Source: JBLIOB01 sp047639575
GTDB taxonomy: Bacteria > Bacteroidota > Bacteroidia > Flavobacteriales_D > Parvicellaceae
Length of the DNA stretch: 11,273 nucleotides
NCBI GenBank assembly: GCA_047639575.1
Contig: JBLIOB010000125.1
Location: 1 to 11,273 of the forward strand
Direction: 5' to 3'
The notes beneath the pieces were generated by a model. The model did no database searches and had not been told where the DNA came from. It was given only the letters and a program-made list of their open reading frames with translations. Positions 1 to 5,729 of the stretch are shown one piece after another; position 1 is the first letter of the stretch; each line of letters starts with the position of its first letter. The position numbers were made by a program, and so were the translations under genes.

Positions 1-485
1 GAGATACTATTTCCGTAATCATGACCGGAATCGGAATTGTATCCTTAGCTGGAATTGTGGTGAACAACGCGATTGTACTCATCGACTATATCGATCTTAC
101 TCGAGAAAGGCGAAAGCTTGAATTAGGGATGCCTGAAGAAGCTGTTCTTCCTTTGGACGAAGCAATTGCCTGTGTAGTTGAAGGTGGTAGAACTCGTCTA
201 CGTCCCGTACTGCTAACAGCAATCACCACTGTGCTTGGTTTGTTGCCATTGGCAACTGGCATGAACATCAACTTCTACACTCTATTTAGCGAGTTGGATC
301 CACACATTTATTTCGGAGGAGACAACGTTGCATTCTGGGGGCCGATGGCTTGGACGGTGATCTACGGTCTGTCATTCGCAACATTCCTAACGTTGGTGAT
401 TGTGCCGGTTATGTACTTGTTGGTGGAGTTTGTTCGAATCAAAATGGATAAGACTGAACCTACACCGAGCCCAACTCAAGCTTAA
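1..485 (+). CDS. RND-family efflux permease, C-terminal end (partial)
   Basis: This is the last 160 residues of an inner-membrane RND (hydrophobe/amphiphile efflux) transporter; the reading frame is open from base 3, so the gene begins outside the window. Visible are the helix with the family-typical segment GIVVNNAIVLIDYID, then a cytoplasmic loop ending in GGRTRLRPVLLTAITTVLGLLP. A final hydrophobic helix (YGLSFATFLTLVIVPVMYLL) precedes a short Pro/Thr-rich tail. The RPVLLTAITT and VVNNAIVLIDY segments are hallmarks of the second transmembrane half of AcrB/MexB-type pumps. Such pumps use the proton gradient to expel drugs, lipids or metals through a periplasmic adaptor and an outer-membrane channel; the substrate cannot be read from this end. 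The stop overlaps the next gene's ATG by one base (TAATG), which implies translational coupling. Confidence 0.9.
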   Translation, partial: DTISVIMTGIGIVSLAGIVVNNAIVLIDYIDLTRERRKLELGMPEEAVLPLDEAIACVVEGGRTRLRPVLLTAITTVLGLLPLATGMNINFYTLFSELDPHIYFGGDNVAFWGPMAWTVIYGLSFATFLTLVIVPVMYLLVEFVRIKMDKTEPTPSPTQA

Positions 486-937
486 TGTTGCTTACCTACG
501 AATCCGAGGAACAGAAACTCGCCCTTTTGAAAATGGTGATTGAGCAGCACATGCCTGCCAACAGCATTTTCGGACTAAAGATTACGGAACTGAAAAGTGG
601 TTTTGTAAAGATTCACGTTCCGTTCAAAGACGAGTTTGTTGGCGATTTCGTTCAAGGCTTGTGGCACGGAGGAATACTTGCAAGCATCGCAGATACAGCA
701 GGAGGAATTGTAGCCTCGACAGAATTGAAGGATGCCCGCGACCGATTGAATACCATTGACATGCGTGTTGATTATTTGAATGGCGCGATCAAAGAGGACA
801 TCGAAGGAGAAGCTGAATTAATCAAGGTGGGAAAGCGAATTATTAAGGCTGATGTAAAGCTTTATCAAAAGACAAAAGGCATTGTAGCCATTGCTCGGTG
901 TGCGTTTAGCCTCTTGAAGTATAAGGAAGAGGTTTAG
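485..937 (+). CDS. PaaI-like hotdog-fold thioesterase
   Basis: This 150-residue protein belongs to the PaaI / 4HBT branch of hotdog thioesterases, cytosolic enzymes that hydrolyse acyl- or aryl-CoA thioesters. The diagnostic segment is LWHGGILASIADTAGG at residues 59-74. HGG (61-63) begins the central hotdog helix and Asp70 sits where PaaI enzymes carry their acidic catalytic residue. The second half has the expected strands, including MRVDYLNGA (93-101), which matches the family pattern of a conserved [VI]xYLxPA-type strand. The length is normal for a single-domain member. The start overlaps the stop of the RND gene by one base, so the two are probably co-transcribed, although no functional link is obvious. 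The acyl-CoA substrate is unknown. Confidence 0.85.
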   Translation: MLLTYESEEQKLALLKMVIEQHMPANSIFGLKITELKSGFVKIHVPFKDEFVGDFVQGLWHGGILASIADTAGGIVASTELKDARDRLNTIDMRVDYLNGAIKEDIEGEAELIKVGKRIIKADVKLYQKTKGIVAIARCAFSLLKYKEEV

Positions 938-952
938 ATTTCCCTCGTAAGA

Positions 953-1939
953 TCAATCTTCGTAGTATCCAATTAAGCTGCTTTCCGTTAGCGTATTGAG
1001 AAATGCGAGAAGGCTCTTCTTCTCAATGTCTGACATGTGGAATCCAGCAATTAAAGATGATTGACTAACATGCCCAACACCTCCTTTAGCATAGTGGACA
1101 ATCACTTCATCCAATGACTCAACGGAACCATCGTGCATGTATGGATACGTAATGGCGATATTTCTCAGCGTGGGCACTTTAAACTTCGCTAGATCAACAG
1201 CGGCCTTGGTTATCCCTGCCCGGCCAGAATCAGCATACGTCTTGTCTAACCCGTTATTTTCGAAGGCGTAATTGGTGAAGTTGTAGCCGCCATGGCATTG
1301 GATACAATTCAGTTCTTCACTTTGAAACAGCTCCCAACCTTTCAATTCTTCAGTGGTCAACTCAGCCTCTCCTCTTTGATAGTAATCGAATTTAGAATCA
1401 TCCGAGAAAAGGATACGCTCATAATTGGCAATCGATTTTTGAACCCCATCAATGGTTAACTCCTCGCCAAAAGCAGCAAGACTCAACTCATTATATCGAG
1501 GAACACTTCTTAGACGCTCAACCACCTCATCCGGAGTCATATCAAATTCTCTATGCTCATTGATAGGCCCTAAAATCTGATCCTCCAAAGTCTTGAACTT
1601 TCCATCGGCCATGAAGTATGGATGTAAACCGACATTAAAGACCGTAGGGGTATTTCTTGTTACTTGCCTCCCTTTGATTCCTGCTCCTACCATTAAATGG
1701 TCAGCAAAGGCTTCTCCAACCATATGGCACGATTGACAGCTAAGCGTACTATCCTTAGAAAGCAAAGTCTCAAAAAATAGTGCTCCACCTAAGTCTATTC
1801 CAGCATCCGTTAATGGATTGTCATCCGGAAAAACGACTTCTGGCCTTTTCCATTCCTCAGCTACGTGCACCTGCTCATAAAATCCAGCACCCAGAAAACC
1901 TGAAAACACCAATACTGATAGGCCGATAAGTTTCTTCAC
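953..1939 (-). CDS. Di-haem cytochrome c peroxidase (MauG/CcpA family)
   Basis: This is a 328-residue exported di-haem protein. An N-terminal hydrophobic segment (residues 3-20) acts as a Sec signal or membrane anchor. Two c-type haem sites are present: CQSCH at 68-72 and CIQCH at 212-216. Family landmarks include RNTPTVFN (95-102), FMADGKFKTLEDQ (109-121) and KVPTLRNIAITYPYMHDGS (254-272). In bacterial peroxidases the Met of the YMHDG motif (Met268 here) is the distal ligand of the high-potential electron-accepting haem. Known members reduce hydrogen peroxide to water in the periplasm with electrons from small cytochromes or copper proteins, while MauG-like relatives oxidise other proteins. 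The gene faces the thioesterase convergently with only 15 bases between stops. It is separated by 112 bases from the co-oriented exporter upstream, so it may have its own promoter. Confidence 0.9.
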   Translation of the reverse strand: MKKLIGLSVLVFSGFLGAGFYEQVHVAEEWKRPEVVFPDDNPLTDAGIDLGGALFFETLLSKDSTLSCQSCHMVGEAFADHLMVGAGIKGRQVTRNTPTVFNVGLHPYFMADGKFKTLEDQILGPINEHREFDMTPDEVVERLRSVPRYNELSLAAFGEELTIDGVQKSIANYERILFSDDSKFDYYQRGEAELTTEELKGWELFQSEELNCIQCHGGYNFTNYAFENNGLDKTYADSGRAGITKAAVDLAKFKVPTLRNIAITYPYMHDGSVESLDEVIVHYAKGGVGHVSQSSLIAGFHMSDIEKKSLLAFLNTLTESSLIGYYED

Positions 1940-1990
1940 TATTAATTCAGTTCCAAGGGTAAACAGAAGTTCATTACCGCTGGAAAATTA

Positions 1991-2002
1991 CAACCGCGGT
2001 TG
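1991..2002. promoter_or_regulatory. Perfect 12-bp palindrome upstream of the peroxidase gene
   Basis: CAACCGCGGTTG is a perfect 12-bp palindrome about 50 bases upstream of the peroxidase start codon. It is more GC-rich than its surroundings and lacks a T-tract, so it is not terminator-like. A dimeric regulator site is one possibility. There is no second copy in the window to support it, and chance cannot be excluded. Confidence 0.25.
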
Positions 2003-2051
2003 CCTTTTAACTGAGTGGAGGAAGACCTTTTCAGCACACTTAATTCTGCCA

Positions 2052-2681
2052 TCACTGCCTTGATAAAGCCAACACCAAACCAAGTATTGATAGCACCCCA
2101 ACCTTACTCCATTTTGTAATGTTCCAAAATTTAGGGTCATTCACATACTTGGTCAGTGATCCCGACAGCAACGAGATTAGACTGAAAATTACAAGTGCTT
2201 GCAGCATGAAAATTACGCCCAGCAGTATCATCTGAATCGAATTTCGGAATCCTCCTTCACTCAGAAACTGAGGTAGTAAGGCAATGAAAAACAAAGAGAC
2301 TTTTGGGTTCAATACATTCATCAAAAAGCCCTTTCTGATCAATGAAAAAGGACTTGCATGACTGTGTTCCTCAGCTTTCTCTGAGGCTAAAGCGGGCCTT
2401 TTCTCTTGGTACGCTTTAAAGGCCAAATACAGCAGGTACGCAGTGCCCAAGTATTTGATGACTGAAAATGCTAGTTCGGAATTCTGAATTACAAAAGACA
2501 GGCCCAAAGCAGCAGCCAGCGTATGTAGCAAGACTCCCGAAGCAAGGCCGACAGAGACGGCAATGCCATTCCTAACACCTTTGGTCAGCGATTCTGTAAG
2601 AACGAATAGATTGTCTGGACCAGGCATAATGGTCAGCGCAATTGATGCAGCTAAAAAAGAAAGTACCGTGGTGGTCTCCAT
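2052..2681 (-). CDS. LysE/RhtB-family amino-acid exporter
   Basis: This 209-residue inner-membrane protein has the classic LysE/RhtB (threonine, homoserine, lysine efflux) layout of six hydrophobic segments. The N-terminal helix contains ALTIMPGPDNLFVL (15-28), whose PGPD at 20-23 is the family signature. It is followed by GVRNGIAVSVGLASGVLLHT (35-54) and a later FLMNVLNPKVSLFFIALLPQFL block, the second conserved region with NPK. The family exports amino acids or derivatives, often to avoid toxic intracellular levels; the exact substrate is not predictable. The length is typical (about 205-210). The gene stands alone on its strand, with the repeat-rich block starting about 60 bases upstream. 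No regulator gene is adjacent. Confidence 0.9.
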   Translation of the reverse strand: METTTVLSFLAASIALTIMPGPDNLFVLTESLTKGVRNGIAVSVGLASGVLLHTLAAALGLSFVIQNSELAFSVIKYLGTAYLLYLAFKAYQEKRPALASEKAEEHSHASPFSLIRKGFLMNVLNPKVSLFFIALLPQFLSEGGFRNSIQMILLGVIFMLQALVIFSLISLLSGSLTKYVNDPKFWNITKWSKVGVLSILGLVLALSRQ

Positions 2682-2736
2682 TGATCAGGCTGACAATAAA
2701 CCGAGAATTGTTGAACTACGGTTTCTTTACCGACTA

Positions 2737-2975
2737 TTAAAACTAAATGATGGTCCGTAAAGTTGCCAGCATAAGAAATTTAGTGCTGCCGTAACCTTTC
2801 ATTCAGAATGGAGACCCTTCGTTCCTCAAGGAAACAAACGAAGATCTCGAACCTTGCTGCTTGCTTCGCTGACGAAGGAAGCGTCTCACTATTTGAATTT
2901 AGAACGAGTTTACTTTTCATTTTTCTAACGAATAGAGCTTAGTGGCAGCTTTACGGACTATCATTTAAAACTAAA
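2737..2975. repeat. MITE-like block with terminal inverted repeats and flanking direct repeats
   Basis: Two 24-bp arms face each other at 2745-2768 and 2943-2966 and match at 22 of 24 positions; the shared core is GTCCGTAAAG. Immediately outside are perfect 11-bp direct repeats TTAAAACTAAA at 2737-2747 and 2965-2975, the arrangement left by a small non-autonomous transposable element about 217 bases long. The interior has no open reading frame of note but can fold: GAGACCCTTCGT near 2811 pairs with ACGAAGATCTC near 2840. A third, degenerate copy of the arm core (TTTACCGACTAT, 2726-2737) lies just outside the left end. An alternative reading is therefore a cluster of repeated binding or REP-type units. 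No transposase gene is present. Confidence 0.55.
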
Positions 2976-3028
2976 GTCATTCTTAAAGAATCCTTTACTT
3001 TCATACATCAATAAACCTATCCCGAATC

Positions 3029-3628
3029 ATGAAAATTTTAAAGTATCTCATAATTGTAATTGCTGTATTAGTAGCGGCATTTTTTGCTGTTGGAATCATC
3101 CATCCTGTCGTTCAATACGGACATGAGGTAACCGTTAACAAACCTTTAAAGGAAGCTTGGGCAGTTGGGTACGATGAATCAAAGTACGACCAGTGGCTGC
3201 AAGGTTTTCAGAGCATGGAACTCTTAACTGGAGAAAAAGGAGAAGTGGGAAGTACCTACAAAGTAATCGTTAACCCAGGTGATGGTCAACCTGATTTTGA
3301 GATGATTGAAACCATGGTTTCGGTGACTGAATTTGAGCAAGTGACATTGCATTTCGATAGTGAAATGATGGACTTTGATCAAACCATGACTTACACTGAA
3401 AAGGATGGCGGAGTTGTGATTAAAACCGATTCGAAAGTAATGGCCAAGGGCATGGTGATGAAATCTATGATGGCTTTAATGGAACATTTGAGCGGTGCGT
3501 TCACAACCCAAGAAGCAAAGAACATCGATGCTCTAAAAAGAGTGATTGAAGAAAATACTACCGACTATTACCCGGTGATGGAAGTGCCTGTTGTGGAGCC
3601 AATTACCGAACAGGTTGTAACTGAGTAG
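3029..3628 (+). CDS. Membrane-anchored SRPBCC-fold protein
   Basis: This 199-residue protein has an N-terminal hydrophobic helix (about residues 4-25). A single START/Bet v 1-like (SRPBCC, polyketide-cyclase type) domain follows. The domain begins with YGHEVTVNKPLKEAWAVGYD, the usual first strand plus 'P..W' helix. A segment like KYDQWLQGFQSMELLTGEKG, with the conserved W and G, comes next, then alternating strands and a long C-terminal helix with EHLSGAFTTQEAKNIDALKR. The fold forms a hydrophobic pocket for lipids or other small molecules. The anchored form suggests action at the cytoplasmic membrane, facing the periplasm if the helix is a signal anchor. The acidic, Val/Pro-rich last 20 residues look like a flexible tail. 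The gene starts 53 bases past the MITE-like block, which may supply part of its promoter. The ligand is unknown. Confidence 0.75.
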   Translation: MKILKYLIIVIAVLVAAFFAVGIIHPVVQYGHEVTVNKPLKEAWAVGYDESKYDQWLQGFQSMELLTGEKGEVGSTYKVIVNPGDGQPDFEMIETMVSVTEFEQVTLHFDSEMMDFDQTMTYTEKDGGVVIKTDSKVMAKGMVMKSMMALMEHLSGAFTTQEAKNIDALKRVIEENTTDYYPVMEVPVVEPITEQVVTE

Positions 3629-3673
3629 GTTGTACGCTCTTCACATCTGAATTCATTCAAGGTTTCACCTTCG

Positions 3674-3696
3674 AACCCAAACTCACCTGTTGGGTT
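3674..3696 (+). terminator. Weak hairpin after the SRPBCC gene
   Basis: AACCCAA and TTGGGTT form a 7-bp stem with a 9-base loop, 46 bases after the SRPBCC stop. The following bases (TACTTTG) give only a poor U-tract, so termination is tentative. Confidence 0.35.
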
Positions 3697-3710
3697 TACT
3701 TTGAACTCGA

Positions 3711-3824
3711 ATGAAACCATCCATTTCATTTCTAATCCTGCTTATCTGTTTGGCCCAATCATCTTTTGGTCAAAAAATCAATGGCGTGAACTTCGTAGCC
3801 GAGCGAACCATTGAATACCCATAG
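3711..3824 (+). pseudogene. Truncated secreted-protein gene (N-terminal remnant)
   Basis: An ATG opens a 37-codon frame that encodes a complete Sec signal peptide (MKPSISFLILLICLAQSSFG, cleavage expected near residue 20). The following QKINGVNFVAERTIEYP looks like the first strand of a mature periplasmic protein, and then a TAG ends the frame. A signal peptide followed by only 17 mature residues is unlikely to be a finished product. The sequence after the stop changes character and leads directly into the first cassette-like palindrome. The likely reading is a gene cut off at its 5' end by insertion or rearrangement, or by an assembly join. The parent family cannot be named from this fragment, and no downstream remainder is visible in any frame. 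Confidence 0.5.
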
Positions 3825-3876
3825 GCTCTGAAAAGGGCTTTCTGCCACACCCACACCCCGCTACCGAAGCTTGAGT

Positions 3877-3933
3877 CAACACTTGCTCTAATCAAGTGCG
3901 GCCTTACCGCACTTCATTAGAGCTTATTTGTTG
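3877..3933 (-). repeat. attC-like palindrome 1 (long stem)
   Basis: This is the strongest palindrome in the window. The stem is GCTCTAAT-C-AAGTGCGG (3885-3901) against CCGCACTT-C-ATTAGAGC (3907-3923), 8+8 perfect pairs around one C/C mismatch, with a 5-base loop. Outside the stem lie complementary boxes CAAC (3877-3880) and GTTG (3930-3933), set off by 4- and 6-base spacers. Box-spacer-stem-loop-stem-spacer-box with AAC/GTT boxes is the architecture of integron attC recombination sites. On the reverse strand the site follows the 268-aa lipoprotein gene, the outer box lying 11 bases past its stop, which is where a cassette attC belongs. The boxes match the RYYYAAC/GTTRRRY consensus only at their cores. 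A transcription terminator is the main alternative, but neither strand has a good T-tract directly after the stem. Confidence 0.5.
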
Positions 3934-3944
3934 TGAAACGTTTT

Positions 3945-4751
3945 TTAGTTTTTGACTTTAAAGTTTATTTCCCTGATATAATTCAGCTGATTTCCACGGT
4001 TGTCTTCAACAATTCCTAGTACGTGATACTTCTGGTCGCCAGTTTCATTCGCAACTATTTCAATTGTTGGAGTTCTTTTCCTTCTTCTTACCGTGTCAAT
4101 TGGAACCCGAAACTCTGTCGGAAATTTGGTCGTGTCCATTTCTCGGTAAACTATGAAGTCATGAATTTCTATTGTTTCAAAACAGGTCATGTATAGGTCA
4201 GCACGAAATGTGTCGCCAAGTTCAACTACTTCTTGATGTGGAAACACATTTAGGCTTAGTGTGTCGATAACAGAAAAGCTTGCATAATATTGGTCGGATA
4301 GATGAGAGCAAAAGAGTGACTTTTGAATATTGAGAAATTCGAACCGTATTTGTTCAATTTCATGTTCGGAAAAGTCCGAACTGGAAAGTCGATTCTGCAA
4401 CTGGGCTAATTGGTAGTCGTAAAGTTGAATGTCCGTCTCGCCAATTACCCTACGGTGTCGTTGTATCAAATTCTTAAGTGTCGTAAGAGAGTCGAGACGT
4501 GAACTTCCCAAGGTCCCGTCAGAAAGTATTTTCCTGTCCGTTAAATAGTCAAACTGTGGTTTGCATTCGTGTGGAAAGCTAGAGCTATACCACTTATAAA
4601 TTGGCGACTTGGCTAGTTCGTTTAGGTCTTTCGAAATGGAGTTAGTGAGTAGTTCGTTCTGCCTAGTCAAGTTACCACCGTCAGTATCCGAATTGTGACA
4701 ACCAATTATTGTCAAACTGAATAGAATTATCCAAGTTCTGCTAATGCTCAT
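3945..4751 (-). CDS. Putative lipoprotein of unknown function, cassette-like gene
   Basis: This 268-residue protein has an N-terminal hydrophobic segment and a lipobox ending in IIGC, so Cys18 is the probable lipidated residue. After a linker, residues about 30-170 are mostly helical and polar, with heptad-like stretches such as YDYQLAQLQNRL. From about residue 180 the sequence turns to beta-rich character (VVELGDTFRADLYMTCFETIE and later FRVPIDTV, TPTIEIVANE, REINFKVKN). A helical half followed by beta domains with a 'GDxFxADLYM'-like strand is faintly reminiscent of GldM-type gliding or secretion proteins. That is inference by eye and not an assignment. The gene starts 20 bases from one attC-like palindrome and ends 11 bases before another, with no clear promoter. 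Its base composition is intermediate between the two flanks. Confidence 0.7.
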   Translation of the reverse strand: MSISRTWIILFSLTIIGCHNSDTDGGNLTRQNELLTNSISKDLNELAKSPIYKWYSSSFPHECKPQFDYLTDRKILSDGTLGSSRLDSLTTLKNLIQRHRRVIGETDIQLYDYQLAQLQNRLSSSDFSEHEIEQIRFEFLNIQKSLFCSHLSDQYYASFSVIDTLSLNVFPHQEVVELGDTFRADLYMTCFETIEIHDFIVYREMDTTKFPTEFRVPIDTVRRRKRTPTIEIVANETGDQKYHVLGIVEDNRGNQLNYIREINFKVKN

Positions 4752-4771
4752 TTAGTGCTTCCAAAATGTTT

Positions 4772-4821
4772 TACAACGTTGATTATATGGCGCGTTTTAA
4801 TGCGCTATATATATTGTTGTA
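4772..4821 (-). repeat. attC-like palindrome 2
   Basis: Outer boxes TACAAC (4772-4777) and GTTGTA (4816-4821) are perfect complements. Inside them, TATATGGCGC (4784-4793) pairs with GCGCTATATA (4802-4811) through nine Watson-Crick pairs and one G/T wobble around an 8-base loop. The spacers between boxes and stem are 6 and 4 bases, the same pair of values as at palindrome 1. The site lies between the 54-aa gene and the 268-aa lipoprotein gene, the near box being 20 bases before the lipoprotein ATG, as expected of a cassette junction. Confidence 0.5.
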
Positions 4822-4871
4822 GGTAGTTTTGATATTCCGGATTTCGTATTATTCTTTATTGTATCAACATG

Positions 4872-4889
4872 TAAGCCCTAAAGGGCTTA
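4872..4889. terminator. Palindromic hairpin after the 54-aa gene
   Basis: TAAGCCCT and AGGGCTTA form a perfect 8-bp stem around AA, 9 bases beyond the stop of the reverse-strand 54-aa gene. The position suits a terminator or transcript-stabilising hairpin. There is no run of U after it on the reverse strand, so factor-independent termination would be weak. Confidence 0.4.
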
Positions 4890-4898
4890 TTTCACCGA

Positions 4899-5063
4899 CT
4901 ATTGTTTTTTCCGCGCATTATAAATAAGTGCATTTTGTAATCCTGCTGCAACTAGTAATATACCAAATAGATATTTGTAATTTTCTGTATCACTGTAGAG
5001 ATATGAAGCTAATAGAATTACAACAGCCCATATTATAGCACTTATAATCAGTATATTTTTCAT
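4899..5063 (-). CDS. 54-aa two-helix membrane protein (unrecognised)
   Basis: A short reverse-strand frame encodes 54 residues with two hydrophobic helices: NILIISAIIWAVVILLASYL (about 3-22) and YLFGILLVAAGLQNALIY (about 31-48). They are joined by the polar turn YSDTENYK and followed by a basic end, NARKKQ. The positive-inside rule places both termini in the cytoplasm. The clean hydrophobic pattern, the charged ends and an exact fit between two attC-like palindromes (boxes at 5120 and 4821) support a real gene. No Shine-Dalgarno sequence is seen, as is common in Bacteroidota. Its G+C is low (27 and 32 % on two 60-base lines), below that of the neighbouring lipoprotein gene. I recognise no family. 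Small membrane peptides like this include toxins and complex subunits, but nothing here decides the role. Confidence 0.6.
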   Translation of the reverse strand: MKNILIISAIIWAVVILLASYLYSDTENYKYLFGILLVAAGLQNALIYNARKKQ

Positions 5064-5119
5064 TTTTGAATTTATTTGATTGGGATTACTTATAGTTTAA
5101 GTTAGTATTCAATTACCTA

Positions 5120-5152
5120 CAACTTGTTATATCGTTATATTCATACACGTTG
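5120..5152 (-). repeat. attC-like palindrome 3 (short, imperfect)
   Basis: CAAC (5120-5123) and GTTG (5149-5152) are complementary outer boxes. The first sits in TACCTACAAC, the reverse complement of GTTGTAGGTA at palindrome 2 (4816-4825), so the same extended box recurs at both ends of the 54-aa gene. Inside, GTTAT (5126-5130) can pair with ATACAC (5143-5148) with one bulged base. The stem is much weaker than in palindromes 1 and 2. The case rests mainly on the repeated box and the position 56 bases before the 54-aa start codon. Confidence 0.35.
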
Positions 5153-5201
5153 ATCGGCTTATGCTTCAAGATAAACATACTTTTTGTGCATTTTTATCTA
5201 A

Positions 5202-5246
5202 TAAAAATCCCCACACCGTTCGCCAAAGGCAAATAGGAGTGGGGAT
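5202..5246 (-). terminator. Strong reverse-strand terminator hairpin
   Basis: ATCCCCAC (5207-5214) and GTGGGGAT (5239-5246) form a perfect 8-bp stem. A nested stem, TTCGCC (5219-5224) with GGCAAA (5228-5233), forms around AAA. On the reverse strand the stem is followed by TTTTTAT, giving a good intrinsic terminator. It would end transcripts entering from the 47-aa gene and the structured block to its right. It lies between that block and palindrome 3. Confidence 0.65.
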
Positions 5247-5254
5247 AGAGGGTA

Positions 5255-5428
5255 AATGTACTAAAAATAGTGGTAGGTCTTTTATTTTTTTATCTTTTTT
5301 GCATTGACCAAAAAAGAAACAAAAAAGTCTAGCCTGCAGAAAACACTTCTAAATAGTTTGTTTGCGACCTAAATTTTAAAAACTTATCCTCCTTTGTCGG
5401 ATTTCAAACAGTTTAAAATTTTACGGTC
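5255..5428 (-). other. Structured non-coding block (possible dispersed repeat or RNA)
   Basis: This forms most of a 432-base stretch (5064-5495) that holds no gene I can support. Two foldable units are visible. CTTTTTT and AAAAAAG (about 5289-5310) form an AT-rich hairpin. A longer unit at 5366-5428 pairs GACCTAAATTTTAAA with TTTAAAATTTTACGGTC, with two single-base bulges. The longer unit encloses AACT/AGTT and ATCC/GGAT pairs with the loop TCCTTTGTC. A cloverleaf-like nested structure of this kind suggests a structured RNA or a dispersed intergenic repeat of Flavobacteriia. I know no named family that fits. Direction is assumed to follow the flanking reverse-strand genes. Confidence 0.35.
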
Positions 5429-5495
5429 TCTTCACTTCCTATTTCACGAATTGTTTTATGAGGGCAGGGAAAGCTTCCTTTTAAAAAAAAAACGC

Positions 5496-5639
5496 TTAGG
5501 TTTTAGTTTGTAACACTTGCTTTAAAGTCTCCACTTGGGTTGTTAACTGTTTGTTTTCTTCTTGCAGGGTGTTAATGAGTTCATCTTTTTCAGTCCTATT
5601 ATATTTTAATTCAGCTATAAAATGAGAAGTATTAATCAT
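5496..5639 (-). CDS. 47-aa coiled-coil peptide (unrecognised)
   Basis: A reverse-strand frame of 47 residues starts MINTSHFIAELKYNRTEKDE and continues into a leucine-zipper-like helix, LINTLQEENKQLTTQVETL, with leucine, isoleucine or valine at heptad a/d positions. The charged, Gln-rich surface and lack of a signal or membrane segment suggest a cytosolic homodimerising helix. Its ATG lies 16 bases from the outer box of palindrome 4, so it occupies the first-gene position of the cassette-like series. A -7-like box sits about 90 bases upstream. The frame is short and could be the remnant of a longer coiled-coil protein, although nothing in frame precedes it. The heptad pattern and placement argue for a gene, but chance remains possible. 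Confidence 0.45.
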   Translation of the reverse strand: MINTSHFIAELKYNRTEKDELINTLQEENKQLTTQVETLKQVLQTKT

Positions 5640-5655
5640 CAGGTTTTTGCTTACA

Positions 5656-5692
5656 CATAACGTGTTATAGTATCAATTTCATTAACGTTATC
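5656..5692 (-). repeat. attC-like palindrome 4 (short)
   Basis: CATAAC (5656-5661) faces GTTATC (5687-5692), five of six positions complementary. An inner pair GTTA (5664-5667) / TAAC (5683-5686) closes a 15-base loop. On the reverse strand the box nearest the 47-aa gene reads GTTATGT, close to the GTTRRRY core of integron sites. It is compact and lacks the long inner stem of palindromes 1 and 2, so on its own it would be unconvincing. Confidence 0.35.
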
Positions 5693-5729
5693 CCGAAACG
5701 GAAATAATGAAAATTTGTTGAGAGCAACC

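Noticed and set aside
949..960. Small palindrome AAGATCAATCTT between the convergent thioesterase and peroxidase genes
   Set aside because: The stem is only 5 bp with a 2-base loop and no T-tract, and it overlaps the peroxidase stop codon; too weak to call a terminator.
2563..2760. Forward 65-codon frame across the LysE start and into the repeat block
   Set aside because: It is the antisense of the exporter's N-terminus, has no recognisable protein features, and ends in the inverted-repeat arm.
5280..5330. Direct A-run repeats (AAAAAAGAAACAAAAAAG) as a CRISPR or tandem array
   Set aside because: They are low-complexity A-rich sequence without regular spacers or more than two units.
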